A stretch of DNA of 10,836 nucleotides from NCBI GenBank assembly GCA_002378975.1, contig DFST01000092.1, positions 1 through 10,836 on the forward strand, written 5' to 3'. Both the position numbers and the translations under genes were made by a program. Shown here one piece after another: positions 1 to 8,412 of this stretch (the stretch's first letter is position 1; every line of letters starts with the position of its first letter). Origin of the DNA: Chitinophagaceae bacterium UBA3430. Lineage in GTDB: Bacteria > Bacteroidota > Bacteroidia > Chitinophagales > Chitinophagaceae. The notes beneath the pieces were generated by a model that was not told where the DNA came from, searched no databases, and saw nothing but the letters and a program-made list of their open reading frames with translations.

Positions 1-1788
<1,788 letters not shown>

Positions 1789-1789
1789 T

Positions 1790-1897
1790 AGTTTGGGCAG
1801 TTTGGAAGTTTGGATAGTTTGGTCAGTTAGTTTATAGTTTAGAGTTGGTTTGAAACGAGTAGTTACGATATTAGTTTTTAGTTTGGGAGTTAGTTTG
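1790..1897 (+). repeat. Degenerate AGTTTGG repeat tract after typA
   Basis: Short imperfect direct repeats start 2 bases after the typA stop. Exact AGTTTGG copies lie at 1790, 1799, 1807 and 1816, spaced 8-9 bases. Looser copies (AGTTTAT, AGTTTAG, AGTTGG) follow at 1829, 1836 and 1843, spaced 7 bases. Similar units resume at 1873-1897 (AGTTTTT, AGTTTGGG, AGTTAG, AGTTTG), inside the signal-peptide codons of the next gene. No inverted arm or T-run typical of a terminator is seen in the tract. It resembles the units found between the dehydrogenase gene and lysS at the other end of the window. Its function is unknown; slippage-prone intergenic filler is the simplest reading. Confidence 0.7.
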
Positions 1898-2071
1898 TCA
1901 TCCCAGGCGCAGTGTTCCATTTGCACGAAGACGGCGCAGCAATTGGGCGAGAAACCGGCTAAGGGGATGAACAGCGGGATCTTGTATCTCGCTTTCATGC
2001 CACTCGGCATCATCGGGTTCATCAGTTATCGGTGGTGGAAGTCGAACGATTCAGAAGATCAGTCGGCATAA
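1850..2071 (+). CDS. Small exported CxxC protein with one membrane segment, function unknown
   Basis: A 73-residue protein that I cannot name. Residues 1-21 look like a signal peptide: MKR, a hydrophobic core, then SSQAQ. Cleavage near residue 20 or 21 would leave a mature protein of about 52 residues beginning (Q)CSICTK, with Cys22 and Cys25 forming a CxxC. There is no lipobox before Cys22 and no His after Cys25, so neither lipidation nor haem attachment is indicated. A hydrophobic span (about 43-60, GILYLAFMPLGIIGFISY) is followed by RWWK and an acidic tail, suggesting a short CxxC segment outside and a C-terminus inside. The start must be TTG: an in-frame TAG lies at 1835-1837, and no ATG or GTG occurs before residue 40. 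No Shine-Dalgarno site is visible. The last 13 bases overlap the 3' end of the convergent meaB. Signal peptide, CxxC and membrane segment together make a real gene likely, but the rare start lowers certainty. Confidence 0.68.
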   Translation: MKRVVTILVFSLGVSLSSQAQCSICTKTAQQLGEKPAKGMNSGILYLAFMPLGIIGFISYRWWKSNDSEDQSA

Positions 2072-2958
2072 TCTTTTACCCAAGCGTATAGATTGAACAG
2101 GGGCGATTGCATAGCCCGATCCAACGATTCTTTCATTTTCCCGCCATCCAATTTACGCAGCCATTGTTCCCGCAACAAGTGCTTGGCTTTCTCGAGTAAC
2201 AACATGCGATTTCGATGTAGTTGCGAAGGAGCCCGCAGTAATTCATTTAGGTGCGTAAGAATCTCTTCGATCCCTTTTTTCTCCGTGGCAATGGCATTGA
2301 TGATGGGCGTAATAGATCCGTGTGAACGGTCTTCTTGCATCATGCGCTCCAAATGACTGCGGAAACGATCGGCATCGGGACGATCCGATTTGTTGACCAC
2401 GAATAGGTCCGCGATTTCCAATAATCCGGCCTTCATGGTTTGTATCTCATCGCCGGCCTCGGGCACCAACACCACTACAGTGCGATCGGCCAATCCGGCT
2501 ACTTCCACTTCGCTTTGTCCGACGCCTACGGTTTCGATCAATATCCAATCGGCTGTAAAACATTTGACCAGATCCGTGATTTCCAGAATACGGGGATGAA
2601 GTCCGCCCAAGGCACCTCGGGTAGCCAAGGATCGGATGTACACATTGGGATGCGTGTACCATTCGCTCATGCGGATGCGGTCGCCGAGTACCGCGCCTTG
2701 ATGGAAGGGGGAAGAGGGATCGACGCAGATTACCGCTACCGATTTTCCGTTTTGAATTAGCGCTCCGATCAAGGCATCGGTGAGGGTGCTTTTGCCGGCA
2801 CCGGGCGGACCGGTAATGCCGATCACAGGTTTTTGTGGGATCGACGTTTTGGCTAATGCCTCGATCAGTCCGGCTGTTTCATTTTCAGCCAACGAGATGG
2901 CACGTGCCAATGCACGCGTATCGCCTTGTTGAATTTGCTCGATCCATTGATGCCACAT
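2059..2958 (-). CDS. meaB: MeaB/ArgK-type G-protein chaperone (methylmalonyl-CoA mutase associated)
   Basis: G3E-family P-loop GTPase. Family members such as MeaB and human MMAA load and protect the adenosylcobalamin cofactor of methylmalonyl-CoA mutase; older annotations call it ArgK, a lysine/arginine/ornithine transport ATPase. From the chosen start (299 residues) the motifs are Walker A GPPGAGKST (50-58), VDPSSP (79-84), the family stretch LGDRIRM (91-97), TRGALGGL (113-120), ETVGVGQSE (142-150) and NKSD (189-192). Length is slightly below the usual 320-330 with no domain missing. An ATG at 3012 would add 18 residues that do not look family-like and would run into the divergent gene, so the ATG at 2958, followed by WIEQIQQGDTRALARAI, is preferred. 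No mutase subunit lies in the window, so the partner is presumably encoded elsewhere. The gene stands alone, convergent with the small CxxC gene and divergent from the glycan operon. Confidence 0.93.
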   Translation of the reverse strand: MWHQWIEQIQQGDTRALARAISLAENETAGLIEALAKTSIPQKPVIGITGPPGAGKSTLTDALIGALIQNGKSVAVICVDPSSPFHQGAVLGDRIRMSEWYTHPNVYIRSLATRGALGGLHPRILEITDLVKCFTADWILIETVGVGQSEVEVAGLADRTVVVLVPEAGDEIQTMKAGLLEIADLFVVNKSDRPDADRFRSHLERMMQEDRSHGSITPIINAIATEKKGIEEILTHLNELLRAPSQLHRNRMLLLEKAKHLLREQWLRKLDGGKMKESLDRAMQSPLFNLYAWVKDYAD

Positions 2959-2973
2959 CCTCGAACTAAGTTG

Positions 2974-2981
2974 TATGTTTA
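2974..2981 (+). promoter_or_regulatory. Possible -7 element for the glycan/envelope operon
   Basis: TATGTTTA matches the Bacteroidota -7 consensus TAnnTTTG at all but its last base and sits 21 bases before the ATG at 3003, in the 44-base gap between divergent genes where a promoter is expected. The nearest upstream TTG (2947-2949) is 24 bases away, slightly too far for a typical -33 box. This is weak pattern-match evidence only. Confidence 0.25.
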
Positions 2982-3002
2982 TTGAACTCGATCCCCAAGG
3001 TA

Positions 3003-4250
3003 ATGAAATCATCGTTCAACCTACGCAAACCGGAACTCGCTCAGCTGTTGGCAGCGGGAACCGTCGTGGCGATGATCGGAGGACTCTTCTTTTCGCGCGC
3101 GATCCTGTCTGTAGGTATTTTCATTTTTTTCTTACTGGCTCCGCTCCGGTTGGGCTGGCGTCAGTGGCTGCATCAAGCCAGTAGAGATCCGTTGGTTTGG
3201 ATTTTCAGTCTTGCCTGGCTGTTGCCGGTGCTGTCGGGGTTTTGGAGTGACGATGCATCGTCTTGGATGGACGTGGTTCGCATCAAATTACCCTTGATGT
3301 TATTGCCCCTGGGTTGGGTGGGATTATCGATCTCGGAACGATGGAGGCAACGCATTGGATGGATGCTGGTTTCTTTTGTTTTTGTGAGCGTGCTTTATTC
3401 TTGGATGCCTTGGTGGATGCAGTCAGGTGCCATTCAACAAGATTATTTACGGGGGAAAACGCTGCTGACACCACTGGATAATGATCGGGTACGATTCAGC
3501 TGGTTGATCGTCGCTGTTTTGTTTTGGCTGCAACTTCAATGGGCGGTGGCTACAGCTCGTCTTCGTTGGCTGATCGGCGTGATTTCAATTTTCTTTGTTT
3601 TATACCTGCATGCACTGGCCGTTCGGATCGGATTGCTTTGTTTTTATATGTTGGCCCTGTTTTGGATCCTTCGTTGGATCTCCAGCCCATCGCTTCGAAA
3701 ATGGGCGATCCCGGCACTGCTGTTGTTTTTATTCATTCCGTTGTTGATGTATTGGACTGTGCCCACCTTTCGGGCGCGGATCGACTACATCCGCTATGAC
3801 TGGTCGTATACGTTTCAGGGGAAATATCTGCCCGGGGGCAACGATGCCATTCGGGTTCAATCGTTGCAGGTGGCGGGAGAGGTGATTCGAGATCATCCCG
3901 CCTATGGGGTGGGATTTGGTGACATTCGCTCGGCAATGGATTCGGTCTATCAGCGCGTGAATCCGAATTTGTCGGAGACGGAACGGATCTACCCGGCAAA
4001 TGAGTGGGCTGTTTATGGAGTGGGTATGGGATGGATCGGCTTGATCGCCTTTTCGGTGGGGGTGATCGTCTTGTTTTTCATTCGTACTGCGGATCCGTTT
4101 CGTTGGCGATCGTGGGTATTGGCGACGGTCTTGTCGTTGGTTACGGACATCGGACTGGAAGTGCAGTATGGGGTGTTTTTGATTCCTTTCTTGTTGTTAT
4201 TTCTGCGCGACGCATCAGTGAGCTGGAAAAATCAGGAAATTCGTAGCTGA
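3003..4250 (+). CDS. O-antigen ligase/polymerase-like (WaaL/Wzy superfamily) membrane protein
   Basis: Polytopic inner-membrane protein of 415 residues with about ten hydrophobic spans (among them 16-30, 33-49, 64-80, 97-110, 120-135, 166-182, 188-205, 236-252, 341-360 and 370-402). A large soluble loop, about 253-340, is presumably periplasmic. That loop holds the O-antigen ligase/polymerase superfamily pattern: an Arg (R284) ahead of IRDHPAYGVGFGD (295-307), then PANEWAVYGVGMGWIGL (331-347). The usual His-Asn of the second motif reads Ala-Asn here. Such enzymes join or polymerise undecaprenyl-linked glycans at the outer face of the inner membrane. A TTG at 2982 could add seven residues, but ATG 3003 is preferred. 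The stop abuts the start of the glycosyltransferase with no spacer, implying translational coupling and a shared lipopolysaccharide or surface-polysaccharide role. Ligase and polymerase cannot be told apart from sequence alone. Confidence 0.75.
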   Translation: MKSSFNLRKPELAQLLAAGTVVAMIGGLFFSRAILSVGIFIFFLLAPLRLGWRQWLHQASRDPLVWIFSLAWLLPVLSGFWSDDASSWMDVVRIKLPLMLLPLGWVGLSISERWRQRIGWMLVSFVFVSVLYSWMPWWMQSGAIQQDYLRGKTLLTPLDNDRVRFSWLIVAVLFWLQLQWAVATARLRWLIGVISIFFVLYLHALAVRIGLLCFYMLALFWILRWISSPSLRKWAIPALLLFLFIPLLMYWTVPTFRARIDYIRYDWSYTFQGKYLPGGNDAIRVQSLQVAGEVIRDHPAYGVGFGDIRSAMDSVYQRVNPNLSETERIYPANEWAVYGVGMGWIGLIAFSVGVIVLFFIRTADPFRWRSWVLATVLSLVTDIGLEVQYGVFLIPFLLLFLRDASVSWKNQEIRS

Positions 4251-5006
4251 ATGGCTACCCCTTTTTCCATTGTTGTTATTTGTCGGAATGAATCGGACGG
4301 AATCGCGCATACCTTGTCGGGTTTGCAGGGACTTTCGGACGACATCGTCGTGTATGATACCGGCAGTAACGACGGAACCCAAGCGATCGTGCGGGATTTT
4401 CCGGTGCGGCTGGTCGAGGGCGTTTGGAAAGGGTTTGGTCCTACTAAAAATGCCGCCAATGCCCTGGCCAAACACGATTGGATCTTGAGCTTGGATGCCG
4501 ATGAGGTTCCTGATTCAACATTGCGTGCTGAATTGATGGAGTGGGCGCCTGCTTCGGTGGATGCTGTTTATGCTTGTTCGTTTTTGAATTACATAGGGGA
4601 TCAACCGATCCGTTTTGGTGAGTGGGGTTGGGACCGACACATTCGTTTATTCAATCGCGCTCGGGTTCAGTGGGATGCGGAGCCGGTGCATGAGCAATTG
4701 CAATTTCCGGCCGCGGTGGAGGTATTGCGTTTGCGGGGGAAGATCCAACATCGTACGGTACGTGACTGGAACGATCATCGAAATAAAATGCGCCAGTATG
4801 CGCAGTTGAATGCGCAGAAATATTTTGCGCGTGGGAAAGCGGCGCCGCTATGGAAGCTGTGGTTGTCTCCTCCATTTACCTTCCTGCATTACTATCTCAT
4901 TAAGTTGGGCTTTTTGGATGGGATGGCCGGATGGCAATGTGCCTGGCTTACGGCTCGGTATACCTATTGGAAATATGCCCGCCTGCGTCAACTTTATCGT
5001 TCTTAA
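4251..5006 (+). CDS. Family 2 glycosyltransferase, WaaE/KdtX-like
   Basis: GT-A fold glycosyltransferase of 251 residues, the usual size for the lipopolysaccharide-core WaaE/KdtX subgroup. Visible motifs are SIVVICRNE at the N-terminus (CRNE 11-14), VVYDTGSNDGT (33-43) for the nucleotide, the metal-binding DxD as LDADE (81-85), an acceptor-side GWDRHIRLFNR (126-136), and VHE (146-148), typical of this subgroup. The C-terminal part, SPPFTFLHYYLIKLGFLDGMAGW and onward (about 206-245), matches the amphipathic tail by which these enzymes sit on the inner membrane. The product is probably a sugar transfer, hexose in known relatives, onto lipid A-core or another lipid-linked glycan on the cytoplasmic side; the exact sugar cannot be read from sequence. 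It starts immediately after the upstream stop codon and is followed 15 bases later by the LON-domain gene, consistent with one transcript. Confidence 0.88.
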   Translation: MATPFSIVVICRNESDGIAHTLSGLQGLSDDIVVYDTGSNDGTQAIVRDFPVRLVEGVWKGFGPTKNAANALAKHDWILSLDADEVPDSTLRAELMEWAPASVDAVYACSFLNYIGDQPIRFGEWGWDRHIRLFNRARVQWDAEPVHEQLQFPAAVEVLRLRGKIQHRTVRDWNDHRNKMRQYAQLNAQKYFARGKAAPLWKLWLSPPFTFLHYYLIKLGFLDGMAGWQCAWLTARYTYWKYARLRQLYRS

Positions 5007-5021
5007 AATGTTCTTGTTGGC

Positions 5022-5678
5022 ATGACGCAATTCCTGCCCATTTTCCCGTTGAACATTGTTGTCTTTCCCCAAGAAGGGTTGAATCTGCACATTTTTGAAC
5101 CTCGGTATATCCAATTGATCAATGATTGCATTCGGACGCAGAAACCGTTTGGCATTCCAACTATGATGAATGGACAAGTGCAGGAGCGGGGCGCCTTGAT
5201 GCATGTCACGGAGCAGAGTCAGGGTTTTGATGCGGATGGGCAGATGGGCGAGTCGGGCGGTGACATTCGGACCAATGGCGTGAGTACGTTTCGGATTCTG
5301 GAGATCGTCAAGACGGTGCCTGATAAAATGTATCAAGGGGCCATCGTGCACATGGATGAGCGCGAGCGGGGTGAGCTTCCATCCATTCCATCACAACTGC
5401 TTGCATTGATCCGAACATTGCACGGATTGCTGAACATCGAAAAAAAGTTTTCTTTACCCGATCCTGAGCTTCGCTCCTTTGATGTGGCCCATCATTTGGG
5501 ATTGTCGCTGGAGGAGGAGTACAACTTGCGGGAGCTGCCCGAGGAGCGGCAACGTCAGGAGTTCATTCGTCGTCATTTGGGTCGGGTGCTGCCAACGCTG
5601 CAAGCCATGGAGCAATTGAAAGAACGCGCCCGCTTGAACGGCCATTTTCGCCCCTTAACCGGACAGTCGATCGACTGA
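5022..5678 (+). CDS. Stand-alone LON substrate-binding domain protein
   Basis: A 218-residue protein consisting of the LON N-terminal domain without the AAA+ or protease parts of Lon. The N-terminus has the diagnostic pattern LPIFPLNIVVFPQEGLNLHIFEPRY, with FPL at 8-10 and EPRY at 26-29. The middle holds the beta-rich core (TNGVSTFRILEI), and the C-terminal half is a predicted helical bundle (about 125-205) with many Glu and Arg residues. Family members are cytoplasmic and thought to bind unfolded or specific proteins; no precise biochemical role is established. It is the third gene of the plus-strand run, 15 bases after the glycosyltransferase and 37 before coaX. No paired protease gene is present. 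Confidence 0.88.
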   Translation: MTQFLPIFPLNIVVFPQEGLNLHIFEPRYIQLINDCIRTQKPFGIPTMMNGQVQERGALMHVTEQSQGFDADGQMGESGGDIRTNGVSTFRILEIVKTVPDKMYQGAIVHMDERERGELPSIPSQLLALIRTLHGLLNIEKKFSLPDPELRSFDVAHHLGLSLEEEYNLRELPEERQRQEFIRRHLGRVLPTLQAMEQLKERARLNGHFRPLTGQSID

Positions 5679-5715
5679 TTTCTCCCCGTGCAAGGAATCC
5701 ACTAATTTGCTTCGC

Positions 5716-6444
5716 ATGCTACGAACCGTTTGTTTTGACTTTGGTAATTCCCGCCAAAAAGCGGCCCTGTTTGCTGGCGAGCAATTGCAGGAGGTGCGGG
5801 TGCTGGACGATACGCGGACCGAAACGGTTCAGGCCCTGTTGCAAGATTGGAAGCCGCAGCGTTCCATATTTTCTTCGGTCATCGATCACGATCCTTCTCT
5901 GCCCGAGTTGTTGCAGTCAAGAACATCCTTTCATCAACTGAATCAAAATACGCGCGTGAATTTCACGACGCCGGTGGGTAAACCGGAGACCATTGGTGCC
6001 GATCGGTTGGCGCTCTGTGCCGCTGCCGTTCATTTTTACCCGAAGCACAACAACCTCATCATCGCCCTGGGTACCTGCATCACGTATAATTTTATCAACC
6101 GGGATCATGCTTTTTTGGGTGGAGGGATTTCGGCTGGTCTGTCCATGCGATTAAAAGCCATGCACCATCAAACGGCCCTATTGCCCTTGATCAGCCCAAA
6201 GGCGGATGTGCCCTTGATCGGGTACGATACCGACACCAATATGCTTTCCGGGTCCGTTCTGGGCATGGCCTTGGAAATCGATGGTTTTCTGGCCGCATAC
6301 CGCGAACGTTACGGGAACTTTAACGCTGTCTTAACCGGGGGTGATATACCCTATTTGGTGCCGCACCTGAAAAGCGAGATATTTGCCGACCCCGACTTTT
6401 TGTTCAAGGGTCTATATGCCATCGCCGAACACAACCTCCCCTAA
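5716..6444 (+). CDS. coaX: Type III pantothenate kinase
   Basis: Cytoplasmic ASKHA-fold kinase catalysing the first step of coenzyme A synthesis, pantothenate to 4'-phosphopantothenate. The 242 residues match the usual family length of about 240-260. Motifs from the ATG at 5716: the phosphate-1 loop DFGNSRQK (8-15), the catalytic-Asp motif GADR (94-97, Asp96), the second phosphate loop ALGTCIT (117-123), GGGISAGL (135-142) and a C-terminal LTGGD. Family members usually have Asp at both ends of the second loop (DxGTxxT.D); here these are Ala117 and Asn125. The first loop and GADR are intact, so the assignment stands. A TTG nine bases upstream would add MLR and is less likely. The 3' end overlaps the next gene by 29 bases. 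No typical promoter was found in the 37-base gap before it, although TAATTTG (5703-5709) is close to a -7 box with one base missing. Confidence 0.92.
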   Translation: MLRTVCFDFGNSRQKAALFAGEQLQEVRVLDDTRTETVQALLQDWKPQRSIFSSVIDHDPSLPELLQSRTSFHQLNQNTRVNFTTPVGKPETIGADRLALCAAAVHFYPKHNNLIIALGTCITYNFINRDHAFLGGGISAGLSMRLKAMHHQTALLPLISPKADVPLIGYDTDTNMLSGSVLGMALEIDGFLAAYRERYGNFNAVLTGGDIPYLVPHLKSEIFADPDFLFKGLYAIAEHNLP

Positions 6445-7819
6445 GTTTTTTCAGCACATCCTGTTGATGATCAGCTATTTAAGTCTGGTCGGTGTGGTGA
6501 ATGCCCAAGACAATTCTCCGTATTCCCGTTATGGGATCGGGGATCTGGTTCCGCAGACCAACATCATTACCCGAAGTATGGGCGGAATAACCGCGGCGTA
6601 CATCGATAATTTATCGGTCAATTTCAATAACCCGGCTGCGTTCGCTTCTTTTCAATCGTTTCGAGAAAAGAGAAGCAAAAAGATGGCCTCCGGAAGAGCG
6701 GTGGCTGATTTTGGTGTGAATGTGGATCGTCGAAATCTTCAACAACCTGGCAACTCCAACAATTTCGTAGCCAGCAACGCCTTGTTCTCTTATGTGCAGG
6801 TGGGTGTGCCTTTGCGTCAGGGTTGGGGAATGGGATTTGGGATTCGTCCGGTTTCCCGCATCAGCTACAACATTTACCGCAACGAACGGCTATACGATCC
6901 CATCTCCGGGAATAACATCGATAGTTCATCCACCTTGTTTCAGGGCGATGGCGGATCCTATTTGGCGAGCTTGGGAACCGGGTTCAATATTTATCAGCGT
7001 GAACGAAAGGGCTTGGAAGAGAAGCTGAGTGTTGGGTTCAATGTTGGATACCTGTTTGGTCGAAAGGATTTCTCCAGTCGTCGATCCTTGATCAATGACT
7101 CCGTGTTGTATGCACAGGCGAATTACCAGACGCTGACCAACTACAGCAATCTTGTTTTTACAGCCGGGTTCCAATACCGGCTTCCGATAACCTCCACATT
7201 GGCCGTCACCATCGGTGCATTTGCGCAACCGGGGGCTTCGTTGAACGCGCGTCAGGATCGGATCCGCGAGACTTATCGATACAATGAGAGTTCAGGGAAT
7301 CTGCGTGTAGATAGCATTTCCGATGTTAAAGACATCAAGGGTAAAGTAGAATTGCCGGCTACGTATACGGTCGGAATCTTGCTGCAAAAATTTGCTGTCC
7401 CCAACAAAGAAGGAGGATGGATCCTGGCTGCCGATTACACACAAACCCGCTGGGACGATTATCGTTTCTATGGGCAAAAGGATTCGGTAAAAAACAATTG
7501 GTCCTTGCGCCTGGGCGGACAACTGAGTCCGGTTCCCAAGCGGAGTTATTTCAGCAACATTGCCTATCGTTTTGGCTGCGTGCTGGGTCCGGATTATATC
7601 CGGGTAGGGAATACCCTCTCTCAACTGGGCTTTACCTTCGGATTGGGCTTGCCCGTTCCCATCAGCCGTCAGGCACCCAATCAAGTTACGTTCGTGAATA
7701 TGGCGTTCGAACTGAATCAACGAGGCAGCAACGACAATCTGCTTCGTGAGAACTTGTTCCGTTTCTCGTTGGGCTTCTCGCTCAGCGACATCTGGTTTGC
7801 GAAGCGCCGATACGATTGA
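6416..7819 (+). CDS. Outer-membrane beta-barrel protein, Bacteroidota SPYSRYGIGD family
   Basis: A 467-residue predicted outer-membrane protein. A signal peptide of about 31 residues ends in VVNA, with cleavage before QDNSPYSRYGIGD, a mature N-terminus seen in many Bacteroidota barrel proteins related to the FadL/OMPP1 transporters. It continues with RSMGGITAAYIDNLSVNFNNPAAF, the family's 'MGG...NPA' region. The rest consists of alternating hydrophobic/polar strands rich in Gly, Tyr and Phe, and the protein ends RFSLGFSLSDIWFAKRRYD, a typical barrel end. No substrate can be inferred; FadL-type hydrophobic-molecule uptake is a family-level possibility only. The ATG at 6416 gives a normal signal peptide and has AAGGG about 7 bases ahead (6405-6409). 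It lies inside the end of coaX, a 29-base overlap. A later ATG at 6467 would leave a signal too short. The stop overlaps a possible TTG start of lptC. Confidence 0.85.
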   Translation: MPSPNTTSPKFFQHILLMISYLSLVGVVNAQDNSPYSRYGIGDLVPQTNIITRSMGGITAAYIDNLSVNFNNPAAFASFQSFREKRSKKMASGRAVADFGVNVDRRNLQQPGNSNNFVASNALFSYVQVGVPLRQGWGMGFGIRPVSRISYNIYRNERLYDPISGNNIDSSSTLFQGDGGSYLASLGTGFNIYQRERKGLEEKLSVGFNVGYLFGRKDFSSRRSLINDSVLYAQANYQTLTNYSNLVFTAGFQYRLPITSTLAVTIGAFAQPGASLNARQDRIRETYRYNESSGNLRVDSISDVKDIKGKVELPATYTVGILLQKFAVPNKEGGWILAADYTQTRWDDYRFYGQKDSVKNNWSLRLGGQLSPVPKRSYFSNIAYRFGCVLGPDYIRVGNTLSQLGFTFGLGLPVPISRQAPNQVTFVNMAFELNQRGSNDNLLRENLFRFSLGFSLSDIWFAKRRYD

Positions 7820-7827
7820 TCAATTTC

Positions 7828-8370
7828 ATGCGTCTGTTATATTGGATCTTGATCTTGGGCCTCGTCGCTTGTGAGAACAACGATCAGGTGTTGACCGACT
7901 GGACCCGCAACATTGAATTGCGGGAGGAGGCGGTGAACATGGAAAGCTATCTAAGCCAAGGAGGGGTTTTGCGGGCCAAGCTCAAAGCACCTCGTATGTA
8001 TCGCGTTTCGACCGATACCGTCTATGCCGAATTTCCCAAGACGCTTCATTGTGATTTTTTTAATGAAGCCACTTTGCTTGAATCCAGGCTGGATAGCAAA
8101 TACGGCATCTATTACGAGAACCTGAATCGAGTCTTTTTACGCGATAGCGTTGTAGTCGTAACGGTTAAAGGAGACACGCTGATGACTCAGCAGCTTTGGT
8201 GGGATCAAAATACTCAGCTATTTCATACGGAGTCGCCGGTTACGTTCAAGTCGAATGGCAAGCGCATCTATGCCGCCAAGGGATTGGAGGCAACGCAAGA
8301 CCTGTCGCGCATCACCTTTAAGGAAACCGTGGGTCAGTTGCGGGTGAATGAGAGTGGAATGCCCTATTAG
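7828..8370 (+). CDS. lptC: LPS export ABC transporter periplasmic protein LptC (lipoprotein form)
   Basis: LptC bridges the inner-membrane LptBFG transporter and the periplasmic LptA bridge that carries lipopolysaccharide to the outer membrane. The 180-residue protein starts MRLLYWILILGLVAC: a very short signal with lipobox LVAC and predicted lipidated Cys15, the form usual in Bacteroidota rather than the membrane-anchored enterobacterial form. The rest is a single beta-jellyroll-type domain with repeated strand patterns: GGVLRAKLKAPRMYR, DTVYAEFPKTLHCDFF, LLESRLDSKYGIYYENLNRVFLRDSVVV, DTLMTQQLWWDQNTQLFHTESPVTF and IYAAKGLEATQDLSRITFKETVG. These match the LptC/YrbK family, with its DxLxTxxLxWd and ...G.G....d motifs. 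A TTG at 7816 overlapping the previous stop (TTGA) could add four residues and couple translation. Its position after the barrel gene is in line with an envelope operon. Whether lptC is the last gene transcribed is suggested only by the 42-base gap. Confidence 0.87.
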   Translation: MRLLYWILILGLVACENNDQVLTDWTRNIELREEAVNMESYLSQGGVLRAKLKAPRMYRVSTDTVYAEFPKTLHCDFFNEATLLESRLDSKYGIYYENLNRVFLRDSVVVVTVKGDTLMTQQLWWDQNTQLFHTESPVTFKSNGKRIYAAKGLEATQDLSRITFKETVGQLRVNESGMPY

Positions 8371-8388
8371 TCGCTCCGGCTTTTACAA

Positions 8389-8396
8389 TATCTTTA
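8389..8396 (+). promoter_or_regulatory. Possible -7 element before the reductase/dehydrogenase pair
   Basis: TATCTTTA agrees with TAnnTTTG except for the last base and lies 16 bases before the ATG at 8413, in an AT-rich 42-base gap that stands out from the tight spacing around it. No TTG box is visible 19-21 bases upstream. The change of functional theme here makes a promoter plausible, but the sequence support is weak. Confidence 0.25.
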
Positions 8397-8412
8397 CTAC
8401 ACAAATTTTACT

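Noticed and set aside
1789..1849. CRISPR array or riboswitch after typA
   Set aside because: The repeats are 7 bases, degenerate and spaced 7-9 bases without unique spacers of CRISPR size, and no paired-stem structure is apparent.
2959..3012. An N-terminal extension of meaB starting at the ATG at 3012
   Set aside because: The extra 18 residues do not resemble MeaB proteins and would overlap the start of the divergent ligase-like gene; the ATG at 2958 fits the family better.
4848..5351. A 167-codon minus-strand open frame opposite the glycosyltransferase/LON junction
   Set aside because: Opposes two well-recognised genes and has no motif or start context of its own.
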